Positions 17,905 to 26,660 of a stretch of DNA of 64,000 nt are shown here, one piece after another. The DNA is from Chitinophaga sp. YR627. GTDB taxonomy: Bacteria; Bacteroidota; Bacteroidia; Chitinophagales; Chitinophagaceae. Position numbers and translations under genes: made by a program. The stretch is from positions 1 to 64,000 of the forward strand of contig NZ_FOUX01000007.1 in the NCBI RefSeq assembly GCF_900114995.1, read 5' to 3'. Numbering within the stretch: the stretch's first letter is position 1; each line of letters opens with the position of its first letter. A model generated the notes under the pieces. The model was given only the letters and a program-made list of their open reading frames with translations. It had not been told where the DNA came from and searched no databases.

Positions 17905-19350
17905 GTGATAAAAAAGTCAATTGAGAGTCTTCAGCAGGAAGCAGCCCAAAGCGGGGCGAATACACTAAAACGCAATCTTGGAGGCGTTAATCTTATAGCC
18001 ATAGGGATCGGGGTGATCATCGGCGCGGGTCTGTTCTCGCTGACAGGTATCGCTGCCGCCAATAACACCGGACCTGCCGTTATCCTGTCTTTCCTGCTGG
18101 CAGCCGTAGGCTGTGCTTTCAGTGCACTTTGTTACGCAGAACTGGCCTCTATGGTTCCTGTAGCAGGTAGCGCCTATACGTATGCCTATGCAACGATGGG
18201 AGAACTCTTTGCCTGGATCATTGGCTGGGACCTGGTACTCGAATATTCCGTAGGTGCTGCTACCGTGGGTATCAGCTGGTCTAAATACCTGGTGACCTTC
18301 CTGGGTAAGTTCAATATTCACCTGCCCGCACAACTGGTCACTTCTCCTTTTGAACTGGTCAAACTGGCGGATGGTACGCAGATACATGGTTTTATCAACC
18401 TGCCTGCTGTGCTGATCATCGTATTCATCACCTCTATTATCATCTTTGGCACAAGAGGATCCGCTTTATTCAATGCGATCGTGGTAGCATTAAAGATCAG
18501 TGTTGTGTTGGTCTTCATCGCTTTAGGATGGCATTATATCAATCCGGAAAACTATAAACCTTTCATTCCACAAAATACCGGCGAGTTCGGGCACTTCGGA
18601 CTGAGTGGCATATTACGTGGCGCCGGTGTGGTATTCTTTGTCTTTATTGGCTTTGATATCGTTGCCACCATGGCGCAGGAAACAAAAAATCCTAAGAAGA
18701 ATATGCCAATAGGTATCCTGGGTTCCCTGATCGTGTGTACCATTCTTTTTATCCTGTTTGGCTATGTGATGACAGGATTGGCGCACTATACCGAATTTAA
18801 AGACAATGCCGCCCCTGTTGCTGTGGCGATCGCACATACCCCGTATGAGTGGTTGTTCCTCGCTGTGATTGCGGCGATCCTGATCGGTTATACCTCCGTG
18901 ATACTGGTCGATCTGCTGGGACAGTCCCGCGTATTCTACTCCATGAGTAAGGACGGTCTGCTGCCACCGGTATTCTCAAAATTGCACCCACGCTTTGCAA
19001 CACCTTATAAATCCAATGTCGTACTCTGCGTGTTCATCAGCCTTTTCGCAGGACTGGTACCTATTCATGTAGTAGGGGAGATGACCAGTATCGGTACTTT
19101 GCTTGCCTTTGTAATGGTATGCCTGGCGGTGATCATCCTGCGTAAGGAACAACCGAACCTGCCAAGGACATTCAGAACGCCATGGGTGCCGGTAGTACCT
19201 ATTCTGGGGATTCTGACCTGTTTACTGATGATGTTCTCCCTGCCCCTGGATACCTGGATCAGGCTCATCGTATGGCTACTGATCGGTTTTGCCATTTACT
19301 TTGGTTATGGCCGTAAACACAGTGTGGTGGCCAAAGCCCAGCAACCTTAA
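17905..19350 (+). CDS. APC-superfamily amino acid permease (cationic amino acid transporter type)
   Basis: This 481-residue inner-membrane protein with about 12 helices starts at GTG (VIKKSIESLQ). The APC signature is in helix 1 (LIAIGIGVIIGAGLFSLTGI), which carries the substrate-binding unwound segment. ASMVPVAGSAYTYAYA in helix 3 and FFVFIGFDIVATMAQETKNP in helix 6 are typical of the CAT/YfnA subgroup, which imports amino acids with protons. The exact substrate cannot be read from sequence. A consensus promoter lies immediately upstream and no partner gene is attached. Confidence 0.9.
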   Translation: MIKKSIESLQQEAAQSGANTLKRNLGGVNLIAIGIGVIIGAGLFSLTGIAAANNTGPAVILSFLLAAVGCAFSALCYAELASMVPVAGSAYTYAYATMGELFAWIIGWDLVLEYSVGAATVGISWSKYLVTFLGKFNIHLPAQLVTSPFELVKLADGTQIHGFINLPAVLIIVFITSIIIFGTRGSALFNAIVVALKISVVLVFIALGWHYINPENYKPFIPQNTGEFGHFGLSGILRGAGVVFFVFIGFDIVATMAQETKNPKKNMPIGILGSLIVCTILFILFGYVMTGLAHYTEFKDNAAPVAVAIAHTPYEWLFLAVIAAILIGYTSVILVDLLGQSRVFYSMSKDGLLPPVFSKLHPRFATPYKSNVVLCVFISLFAGLVPIHVVGEMTSIGTLLAFVMVCLAVIILRKEQPNLPRTFRTPWVPVVPILGILTCLLMMFSLPLDTWIRLIVWLLIGFAIYFGYGRKHSVVAKAQQP

Positions 19351-19448
19351 CAGGCGAACCATCAGGGGAGCGCACCTTTTATCATTTCCTCACTGGAATA
19401 CGTCATTGCATTTGTTATATTGAGAGGCGAATTAACAGCCGCCTTTTT

Positions 19449-22400
19449 ATGAGAAAACTACTACTTGCCTTGACGATGTGCTGTACTGCCGGCTTTAGCC
19501 AGGCGCAGGATAATGCACAATGGCTACGATATCCCGCTATCTCTCCTGATGGTAAAACCATCGCCTTCGGCTACAAAGGAGACATCTACCGTGTAGATGT
19601 AAATGGTGGTGTTGCCGTACCAGTCACCATTCATGAAGCACAGGACATGATGCCTGTATGGAGCCATGATGGTAAATACCTGGCTTTTGCCAGTGACCGC
19701 TATGGTAACTTCGATGTATTCGTAATGCCTGCTACCGGTGGCACACCGGTTCGTCTGACCTACAACAGTGCCGGAGATTATCCTTACGATTTCTCACCTG
19801 ACAATAAACAGGTGCTTTTCGGGAGTTCCCGTAATGCACCGGCTGAGAGTGTGCGCTTCAGCTCCGGACTATTTGCTAATCTGTACACCGTACCTGTTAC
19901 GGGTGGCCGCTCCCTGCTGGTAAGTGCCGCAGGTGCAGAAAATGCACACTATAACAGCAAAGGTACACAGATCATTTTCCAGGATAGAAAAGGCTATGAG
20001 GATCCATGGCGTAAACACCATACTTCTGCCGTAACAAGAGATATCTGGGTGTTTGACATTGCTGCCAAAACCTATAAACAGGTGTCCGGTTATGAAGGAG
20101 AAGACCGCGAACCACTGTTCGCCGGCGACAACGATATATATTACCTGAGTGAAAAAGGAGGGATCGCCCAGAACCTCTTCAAAGCATCTGCTACCGATAA
20201 AAACAAGATGCAGCAGCTGACGAAATTCGAAAAACATCCGGTACGTCACCTGTCCAGATCTGAAGATAACCTGCTCTGCTTTACCTGGAATGGTGAGATC
20301 TATACCCTCAGAGAAGGGCAGCAGCCAAAGAAACTGGCCGTACAGATCTTCAATGATGGCCGTTCTTCTGTTACCAAACCAATTCCTGTCAGCGGTAATG
20401 TGACGCAGTTCGCCATGCGCCCTGATGGTAAGGAAATGGCATTCGTAGCCCGTGGAGAGGTCTTTGTGACCAGCGTGGAAGGCAACATGACCAAACGTAT
20501 TACCAATACCCCGCAACAGGAACGTTCTGTGGCCTGGTCGCCTGATGGGAAGAAACTGGTGTATGCCGCCGAAAGGAATGGTAACTGGGATGTATATCAG
20601 ACCACTGTCGTACGCGCAGAAGAGCCTTATTTCTTCGCCGCCACCCTGCTGAAGGAAGAACCGCTCATCGCTACTGATGCGGAAGAATTCCAGCCGGTAT
20701 TCTCTCCGGATGGAAAGGAGATCGCCTATGTGGAAGATCGTAATGTACTCCGCGTATACAATATCGCTTCAAAGAAAAGCCGTACGCTCTTACCAGCGGG
20801 CCGTAACTTCTCCTATTCTGATGGTGACTGGGAATTTGCCTGGAGTCCGGATAGCAAATGGATCGTAACAGATGACCACCAGGGCTATTTCAACGTCACC
20901 AATGCAGGGATCATTCCTGCGGATGGGAAAGGACAGACGATCTATCCCGTAATGAGTGGCTTTGGCGAAGGCAATACCAAATGGGCGTCAGATGGTAAGA
21001 TCATGACCTGGCTGAGTGACCGTGACGGCCGTCGCGGACTGGCACGTCAGGGAAGTACGGAAGTAGACATCTTCGGTGTATTTTTTGACCAGGAAGCGTA
21101 TGACAGATTTAAGCTCTCCAAAGACGATTTCAATCTCCTGAAAGAGAAAGAAGATAACGCAAAGAAAAAGGATACAGTAGCTGCTAAAAAGGACAGTGCA
21201 GCGTCTAAAAAGCCTTTTAATCCTGATTTCAATAACCTGGACAGCAGGATTGTCAGATTTACTGTTAACAGTTCCTCTATCAGTGATTATGTGCTGAACA
21301 GCGATGCCAGCAAGATCTTTTACATGGCAGCCTTCGAAAAAGGATATGACCTCTGGACGACTGAACCAAGAACCGGCGAAACCAAAATACTGGCTAAACT
21401 GGGGGGCAGTCCGGGTAGCATCGCGCTGAGCAAGGACGGTAATACCGTATTTGTCAGCAACCGTGGCAGCGTGGTAAAAGTAGATGCTTCTTCAGGTAAG
21501 ATAACGCCGGTATCCATCAGTACCGAGTTTGTACTCGATCAGGAAGCAGAGCGCCGTTATATCTATGAACACGCCTGGAAACAGGTAGTAGATAAGTTCT
21601 ATGATCCGGCCACACTGAAGAAGATCGACTGGGAAATGTATGCAAAGAACTACGAGCGCTTCCTGCCTTACATCAGCAATAACTATGATTACCAGGAATT
21701 GCTGAGTGAATTACTGGGAGAACTGAATGCTTCTCATACAGGCGGCCGTTATTATGGCGGACGTGCTGATGGCGATAACACGGCTGCACTGGGATTATTA
21801 TATGATGAGACCTATACAGGTAACGGACTGAAAGTAGATGAAGTGATCAGCGGCGGACCGTTTGACAAGGCTTTCAGTAAACTGAAAAAAGGCTATATCA
21901 TCGAGCGTATCGATGGAGATGAGATCTCCGCTAAACAGGACTGGGCCATATTCCTGAACCGTAAAACAGGCAATAACGTACTGGTAAGCATCTACGACCC
22001 TGCTGCCAATAAACGCTGGGATGAATCTGTAAAACCGATCTCCAACGGTGAAGAAGGTAGCCTGATGTACAAACGCTGGGTAAATACCATGCGGGTGATG
22101 GTAGATAAACTCAGTGGTGGTAAAGTAGGTTATGTGCACGTACAGGGTATGAATGACGCCAGCTTCCGCTCTGTATACGATGAGGTAATGGGTAAGAACA
22201 GGGAGAAAAAAGCCCTGATCGTAGACACCCGTTTCAATGGTGGCGGATGGCTGCATGATGACCTGTATAACTTCCTGGATGGTAAGACCTATCTGAACTT
22301 CGCACCACAGGGTAACCGTACAAAATCCTTCGAACCACAGACCCGCTGGACAAGACCTAGCTGTGTACTGATGGGAGAGGGCAACTACAGCGACGCGCAT

Positions 22401-22679
22401 ATCTTCCCTTTCATCTACAAACAGGACAACCTGGGTAAACTGATCGGTATGCCGGTAGCAGGAACAGGTACCGCTGTATGGTGGGAAAGACAGATCGATC
22501 AGTCGCTGGTATTTGGTATCCCGATGGTAGCTACCTTCGGCAAAACAGGCGATCATCCGCTGGAGAATACACAGCTGGAACCGGATATCCGTGTACCACT
22601 GCGTTATGAAGATGCTTTCAGTGGAAAGGATAATCAGCTGGAAGCAGCGGTGACCGAAATGCTGAAAGAAATTAAGTAA
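19449..22679 (+). CDS. Tricorn-like S41 protease
   Basis: This 1076-residue exported protein has a signal peptide (MRKLLLALTMCCTAGFSQAQ). WD40/TolB-like beta-propellers fill about residues 25-560, with repeated ISPDGKTIAF, WSHDGKYLAFASDRYGN and WSPDGKKLVYAAERNGN motifs. An alanine-lysine-rich linker follows (about 575-600), then a second propeller part, a C1 helical region, a PDZ domain (about 780-850) and a tail-specific protease domain. Candidate catalytic residues are His763 (LNASHTGGRYY) and Ser981 (EGNYSDAHIFPF). Tricorn-type enzymes degrade peptides in large assemblies; bacterial exported forms act in the periplasm or at the surface. The gene is single, with an intrinsic terminator at 22705-22739. 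A small AGGCG/CGCCT stem and five T directly before the ATG may affect initiation. Confidence 0.92.
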   Translation: MRKLLLALTMCCTAGFSQAQDNAQWLRYPAISPDGKTIAFGYKGDIYRVDVNGGVAVPVTIHEAQDMMPVWSHDGKYLAFASDRYGNFDVFVMPATGGTPVRLTYNSAGDYPYDFSPDNKQVLFGSSRNAPAESVRFSSGLFANLYTVPVTGGRSLLVSAAGAENAHYNSKGTQIIFQDRKGYEDPWRKHHTSAVTRDIWVFDIAAKTYKQVSGYEGEDREPLFAGDNDIYYLSEKGGIAQNLFKASATDKNKMQQLTKFEKHPVRHLSRSEDNLLCFTWNGEIYTLREGQQPKKLAVQIFNDGRSSVTKPIPVSGNVTQFAMRPDGKEMAFVARGEVFVTSVEGNMTKRITNTPQQERSVAWSPDGKKLVYAAERNGNWDVYQTTVVRAEEPYFFAATLLKEEPLIATDAEEFQPVFSPDGKEIAYVEDRNVLRVYNIASKKSRTLLPAGRNFSYSDGDWEFAWSPDSKWIVTDDHQGYFNVTNAGIIPADGKGQTIYPVMSGFGEGNTKWASDGKIMTWLSDRDGRRGLARQGSTEVDIFGVFFDQEAYDRFKLSKDDFNLLKEKEDNAKKKDTVAAKKDSAASKKPFNPDFNNLDSRIVRFTVNSSSISDYVLNSDASKIFYMAAFEKGYDLWTTEPRTGETKILAKLGGSPGSIALSKDGNTVFVSNRGSVVKVDASSGKITPVSISTEFVLDQEAERRYIYEHAWKQVVDKFYDPATLKKIDWEMYAKNYERFLPYISNNYDYQELLSELLGELNASHTGGRYYGGRADGDNTAALGLLYDETYTGNGLKVDEVISGGPFDKAFSKLKKGYIIERIDGDEISAKQDWAIFLNRKTGNNVLVSIYDPAANKRWDESVKPISNGEEGSLMYKRWVNTMRVMVDKLSGGKVGYVHVQGMNDASFRSVYDEVMGKNREKKALIVDTRFNGGGWLHDDLYNFLDGKTYLNFAPQGNRTKSFEPQTRWTRPSCVLMGEGNYSDAHIFPFIYKQDNLGKLIGMPVAGTGTAVWWERQIDQSLVFGIPMVATFGKTGDHPLENTQLEPDIRVPLRYEDAFSGKDNQLEAAVTEMLKEIK

Positions 22680-22704
22680 CTTGATCCCGGAATAAGAATA
22701 AGGG

Positions 22705-22739
22705 AGAGACTGCTTTATTACAGGCAGTCTCTTTTTTTT
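22705..22739 (+). terminator. Intrinsic terminator after the tricorn-like gene
   Basis: A perfect 9-bp stem AGAGACTGC/GCAGTCTCT (22705-22713 and 22724-22732) with a 10-nt loop runs straight into eight T (22732-22739). Confidence 0.9.
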
Positions 22740-22765
22740 AAGGAGCTGTCAATTTACCCTGATCT

Positions 22766-23242
22766 ATGCTAAAAAATCGAAAATGGATGCCGGTTGTCAC
22801 AGGAGTAGCGATATTTCTTACTTTCTTCGGTCCGGCATTATGGGACAAATATGGTCCTGCTGCCGGGCGCTATGGTGTGAAATATAATGACGAAAGACAC
22901 AGACTGGGGATACTGCCGCTGCCTGAAGACTGGACATCGCCCAACAGGTCAGAAATTAAAGCCTGGTTCCCGCCGGAAGGACAAAAGAAAGATTCTGTGT
23001 TTAGAAGTATGAAGATTGTGAAGGTAGAAGATGATGAGATCATTGGTGAGCTGGATAACATTGTCCGCAAAGTCGAAGGAGGACAGGAAGGACTTTCAAT
23101 CTATTACTACTATGATAGTACGCACCACTGGAAGTATGAGTTTTTTGCGCCGGACCAGCCGCATCATACTATTATCACCGCCGCACAGGCAGACAGTATT
23201 TTACATGCATGGAACTTTAATAGTTATAGCATAAAGAAATAA
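22766..23242 (+). CDS. Small membrane-anchored hypothetical protein
   Basis: This 158-residue protein has an N-terminal signal anchor (WMPVVTGVAIFLTFFGPALW) followed by a soluble, probably periplasmic domain. The domain has several aromatic-rich strands (LSIYYYYDSTHHWKYEFFAP) and a final helix (ITAAQADSILHAWNF). I recognise no family. It stands between two intrinsic terminators, so it is a one-gene unit; no consensus promoter was found in the short upstream gap. Confidence 0.6.
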   Translation: MLKNRKWMPVVTGVAIFLTFFGPALWDKYGPAAGRYGVKYNDERHRLGILPLPEDWTSPNRSEIKAWFPPEGQKKDSVFRSMKIVKVEDDEIIGELDNIVRKVEGGQEGLSIYYYYDSTHHWKYEFFAPDQPHHTIITAAQADSILHAWNFNSYSIKK

Positions 23243-23271
23243 AGGCCTCGCCGTAATGGCGGGCCTTTTTT
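23241..23271 (+). terminator. Intrinsic terminator
   Basis: AAAGGCC/GGCCTTT arms with an inner CGCC/GGCG stem around GTAAT are followed by a T-run, overlapping the stop codon of the preceding gene. Confidence 0.8.
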
Positions 23272-23290
23272 CATTCTTCTCCAGCAGATT

Positions 23291-24157
23291 TTAATTTTTC
23301 CTCCAGTTCCGCCGGATTGAAATGTTCCCACCCTCAGCTTTGTATGAAATACCGGTCTTGATAAGATCACCGTATTTGTTGATATATTTCTGATGAACAG
23401 CGTCTGGTTGTTGCTGCTCATTAAGTGTCATTCCCTGATCTGTGATCACCAGTTCATGTATATCGCTTTTAGTTGTGATCAGTTTATCAGCTACGAGATC
23501 GCTGACCAGGTTATTGATCAGTTTTCTGTCCTCTTCAGCCGCAGCGCGGTCTTTTTCTGCCTGTGCACGATCACGTACAGCTTGTTCCCTGTCCTTGTCG
23601 GCCTGTTCTCTGTCCTTCTCCGCCTGCACGCGATCAAGGTCCGCCTGCTGCCTGTCTTTTTCAGCCTGCTTTCTGTCCTGTTCTGCCTGTGCCCTGTCGC
23701 GATCTGCCTGGGCTCTGTCTTTTAATGACTGCTGACGGTCAAGTTGTGCCTGTTTTTTATCCTGTATGGCTTGTAGTCTGTCTTTATCTGCCTGTATCCG
23801 GTCCAGTTTTGCATGTTCTCTGTCTTTTTGTGCCTGTGCACGATCCTTCTCTGCCTGCTCGCGGTCTTGTTTTACCTGTTCCTTAATTTCATCGATCTGC
23901 TTCTGGTAATCGCTCCATTGCTCCGCAGGAATTGCTTTGCCGTCAACAGAGAAAGAAGTCATTTTACCATCTGCGAAAGTCATTTCATAGTTCTTACCAC
24001 CCTTATCTGTGCTGATGGTTTCTTCACGGGTATTCGTGTTGGTGTTGGTGTGTGTACCATATATCGTTGGCTTTGTTTTCTTTTGTGCATAAGCGCTGAC
24101 GCTGCAGATAATTAAAGCTGCCAGTAAAGTGTTACGCATGGTGTTGATCGTGTTCAT
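23291..24157 (-). CDS. Exported coiled-coil protein with D-R-x-Q-A heptad array
   Basis: The likely start is the Met at 24157 (MNTINTMRNTLLAALIICSV, signal peptide ending VSAYAQ), giving 288 residues; the frame is open 41 codons further upstream. After a threonine-rich stretch and a DUF-like strand region (KNYEMTFADGKMTSFSVDGK), residues about 95-210 are some 16 consecutive heptads of the form KDRxQAE, a highly charged regular helix or coiled coil. A C-terminal domain follows (LINNLVSDLVADKLITTKSD). It is the third gene behind the BlaI-like repressor and the M56 protein, whose C-terminus carries the same heptad array. This suggests that the two helices pair in the periplasm and that this protein is a partner, signal carrier or substrate of the M56 sensor. 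Confidence 0.75.
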   Translation of the reverse strand: MNTINTMRNTLLAALIICSVSAYAQKKTKPTIYGTHTNTNTNTREETISTDKGGKNYEMTFADGKMTSFSVDGKAIPAEQWSDYQKQIDEIKEQVKQDREQAEKDRAQAQKDREHAKLDRIQADKDRLQAIQDKKQAQLDRQQSLKDRAQADRDRAQAEQDRKQAEKDRQQADLDRVQAEKDREQADKDREQAVRDRAQAEKDRAAAEEDRKLINNLVSDLVADKLITTKSDIHELVITDQGMTLNEQQQPDAVHQKYINKYGDLIKTGISYKAEGGNISIRRNWRKN

Positions 24158-24368
24158 GTCTGATGGATTTAGTAATTGTGAATAATGTGCCGGTAGGTAT
24201 AGGCAATACATGGCCTGTCGCAGCCGGTGACTGTGAAAAAATACTGTTAGTGTATTATGAATAAAAGATAGTGAAGGCAATAAGCTGCCTGCCGCGCAGT
24301 ATGCGCAGTTATTGAAAACTGAATTTTAGATGTGAGTGATCGGCCTGTGTGTATGGACGGCCTGTATT

Positions 24369-26111
24369 TTACTGTGTGTTACCCTGATAACGGTTTGCGT
24401 TATAGTTGCCGTTATAGCGTGTCATACGCAAAGCCTTTTTCTCCGCTTCATGTTTTGCCAGGACCATTTCATGTACTGCGCGTTCCTGATCAGCTCTGGA
24501 GCGGTCTATGATACCCTGCTGCCGGTCTTTCTCTGCCTGCACTCTGTCACGGTCTGCCTGTTGCCGGTCTTTGTCTGCCTGTATACGATCCTGCCTTGCC
24601 TGTTCTCTGTCTTTATCCGCCTGTAAGCGGTCGAATACTGCCTGTTTTCTGTCACGGTCAGCCTGCAGTTTGTCCAGCGTGGCCTGGTGTCTGTCTTTCT
24701 CTGCCTGCAGTCTGTCTAGTCTCGCCTGTTCTTTCTGTTGCCTGTTGGCCTCTATGATGAGACGCTGCGCCTGTACTTCGGGTGTAGGATCTGACATCTG
24801 CCCTTCGCTCATATCCGGAGCAGCAGATGGTGCCGGCGCAGGAGCAGGAGATGCTTCTCCGGTATGCAGTACCGATACCTGTGGCATTGTCTTCACTGCC
24901 GGTTTATGATGAATAACGGTGATGATCGGTTCATGTCTCGTCACTATTATTGCCGGTGGTGGTGCAGGTACGACGGTGTCAGGTACCGGTTTTACAGGCA
25001 GCGCCAGGAGCTCTTCGCCTTTTGCCAGCACATACGGCGTATTTATTTTTATGCTGGTATGACGCCCCAGTTGGGTGATGGCAGCGGTGGATAAAACCAC
25101 GCTTAATAGCGCGATGCCGGTGAAGAAACAGATTTTTTCAGCGGTACCCAGCGACTGATGCCGGTTGTTGACAATACGGCTGACCCTTTGCAGTAACTGG
25201 TTCTTTCTGCCGGGAAATGCCACCGCCGGGTATTGTGCAGAAAGAGTATACTCCTTAAAACTGATCAGTGCTTCAATAAAGGTCTTTTTACTACCTGTTT
25301 GTTGCAGGGCGATATCGTCACAGCAATGTTCCCTTTCATCACGTAACAGTACGGAGATCCAGAGGAATCCGGGATTAAAGAAGAAAATCGTTTCACAGCA
25401 TACCTGCAATAGATTAACGATATAATCGTGACGGCGGATATGCGCGAGTTCGTGTAATAAGACGGCTTCGATCTGTTGTGCAGGAAGACCTGCCAGTAAA
25501 CCGGCCGGCATGAGTATGACAGGTTTCAGATGGCCTGCTACCACCGGTACTTTTACAAAGGCAGATTCCAGCAGGCGGACAGATTTAGTCACACCCAAAG
25601 CAGTACAGAGCTGCTGTAGACGCGTACGCCATTCTTCCGCTGCTGCATATACCTGCTGCTTTCTGGCATGCCGCAGATAACGCATACCCTGGATCATGCT
25701 GAAGGAGCGGAAGGCGAAGAACAGCGCCCATAATATAACCAGCAGGTGTGCATTCGCAGAGATATATGCTGCACTGCTTACAGCCAGTGTCTTAACATGG
25801 ACCGCATCGAGCCGGAAGAGGGTAGAGGCGCCCTGTCCGATACTATCGGCCAGCGGTACCGCCCTTTGTGATACACTGCCTGTCAGTTCCCGGAAGAAGG
25901 TAACCATACAGGCTACAGCAAATGCGGCGAAATGTATCAAGAGGATATTGTACCTCACGGCGGATGCCGCTTTGCTGCTCAGCTGTAAGAATATCACTGC
26001 CAGCAGTGCGATCAGCATACCCTGCCAGAGGGAATGCACCAGCATCCAGCTAAAGGCCTGTAAAAGGCGTTCTCCGAAGGAGTGTATGTTGAGGTACAGA
26101 TACATGGGCAT
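24369..26111 (-). CDS. BlaR1-like M56 family membrane metallopeptidase with heptad-repeat C-terminus
   Basis: This 580-residue protein has about four transmembrane helices (about 22-45, 54-72, 118-138, and one near 320-340). Its cytoplasmic M56 zinc protease domain contains HELAH at His220-Glu221-His224 and the downstream REHCCDD motif providing the third ligand. After the last helix a periplasmic part with Pro/Ala-rich linker (PAPAPAPSAAPDM) runs into about 11 heptads of D-R-x-Q-A type (about 449-544). BlaR1/MecR1 proteins sense a periplasmic ligand and trigger cleavage of the BlaI repressor. No penicillin-binding domain is present; the heptad rod takes its place. The BlaI-like gene is 8 bp upstream and the heptad-rich exported protein follows, making a three-gene sensing unit. 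Confidence 0.88.
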   Translation of the reverse strand: MPMYLYLNIHSFGERLLQAFSWMLVHSLWQGMLIALLAVIFLQLSSKAASAVRYNILLIHFAAFAVACMVTFFRELTGSVSQRAVPLADSIGQGASTLFRLDAVHVKTLAVSSAAYISANAHLLVILWALFFAFRSFSMIQGMRYLRHARKQQVYAAAEEWRTRLQQLCTALGVTKSVRLLESAFVKVPVVAGHLKPVILMPAGLLAGLPAQQIEAVLLHELAHIRRHDYIVNLLQVCCETIFFFNPGFLWISVLLRDEREHCCDDIALQQTGSKKTFIEALISFKEYTLSAQYPAVAFPGRKNQLLQRVSRIVNNRHQSLGTAEKICFFTGIALLSVVLSTAAITQLGRHTSIKINTPYVLAKGEELLALPVKPVPDTVVPAPPPAIIVTRHEPIITVIHHKPAVKTMPQVSVLHTGEASPAPAPAPSAAPDMSEGQMSDPTPEVQAQRLIIEANRQQKEQARLDRLQAEKDRHQATLDKLQADRDRKQAVFDRLQADKDREQARQDRIQADKDRQQADRDRVQAEKDRQQGIIDRSRADQERAVHEMVLAKHEAEKKALRMTRYNGNYNANRYQGNTQ

Positions 26112-26119
26112 GTATTTGA

Positions 26120-26521
26120 CTATTTATCGTCCATTTTTTTCAGTAGCTCTTTTATCTTTTTCAGTTCTTCTGTAGAGGTCCTGTCATTACCTAACAGGGC
26201 AACCATCAGATCACTGGGAGAGCCGTTATACATCGTATCCATAAAGCGGCCGAGCATCGTGCCCTTTACCTTATTTTCCTCCACAATAGCGCTGTAAACG
26301 TGTTTCATGCTGCTTTCATCACGGTCCAGCATCCCCTTTTCCTTCATTACCTGCATCAGTTTCAGCGTACTGGTATAAATAACGGCTTCCTTCTGCTCGT
26401 TCAGCTTATCATGGACAAAACGCACAGTAGAAGGGCCGTACTGCCAGAGTATCTGTAGTACGTCCATTTCTGTCTTGGTAGGCACCATATCAGGAGTCTG
26501 ATCTTTCTTAAATAAGCTCAT
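26120..26521 (-). CDS. BlaI/MecI/CopY-family repressor
   Basis: This 133-residue protein has a winged helix (PTKTEMDVLQILWQYGPSTV with recognition helix DKLNEQKEAVIYTSTLKLMQ) and a C-terminal dimerisation helix region (LVALLGNDRTSTEELKKIKE). BlaI-type proteins are dimers cleaved or released after M56 sensor activation. It heads the operon with the M56 gene. The -7 box lies only 4 bp upstream of the ATG at 26521, so the mRNA would be leaderless from this start; Met12 (PDMVPTKTEM) is an alternative start giving a normal leader. Confidence 0.9.
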   Translation of the reverse strand: MSLFKKDQTPDMVPTKTEMDVLQILWQYGPSTVRFVHDKLNEQKEAVIYTSTLKLMQVMKEKGMLDRDESSMKHVYSAIVEENKVKGTMLGRFMDTMYNGSPSDLMVALLGNDRTSTEELKKIKELLKKMDDK

Positions 26522-26525
26522 GTTT

Positions 26526-26552
26526 CAAAGGTATGTATTAAAAACGTACGTT
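26526..26552 (-). promoter_or_regulatory. Promoter and operator-like palindrome of the BlaI-M56 operon
   Basis: The minus strand has TACCTTTG at 26533-26526, an exact -7 box. Ten bp upstream lies the perfect palindrome AACGTACGTT (26543-26552), a plausible autoregulatory operator within the -33/-7 spacer. No -33 TTTG is present. Confidence 0.5.
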
Positions 26553-26660
26553 GTGTTGGATAGGTTCTTTTTTTTCAAAAAAAATCAGGAAAACAGGTCA
26601 GATACCTGCTTATATATGGGGGAAATACGATTAATGGGATTATAAGTGTTTGTATGTTAA

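Noticed and set aside
21798..22556. 252-codon minus-strand frame inside the tricorn-like gene
   Set aside because: Shadow of the PDZ and protease domains on the other strand; composition unlike a real protein and no promoter.
23442..23886. Plus-strand open frames and apparent DNA repeats across the heptad region
   Set aside because: The periodicity is 21 bp and is explained by the D-R-x-Q-A heptads encoded on the minus strand; it is neither a CRISPR nor a plus-strand gene.
24508..24909. Repeat-like plus-strand frame opposite the M56 gene
   Set aside because: Same cause: Ser/Cys/Leu-rich shadow of the heptad-coding strand of the M56 protein.
24369..26521. Beta-lactam resistance sensor (BlaR1/BlaI proper)
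   Set aside because: The M56 protein has no penicillin-binding domain and no beta-lactamase gene is near; the sensing end is a heptad rod.
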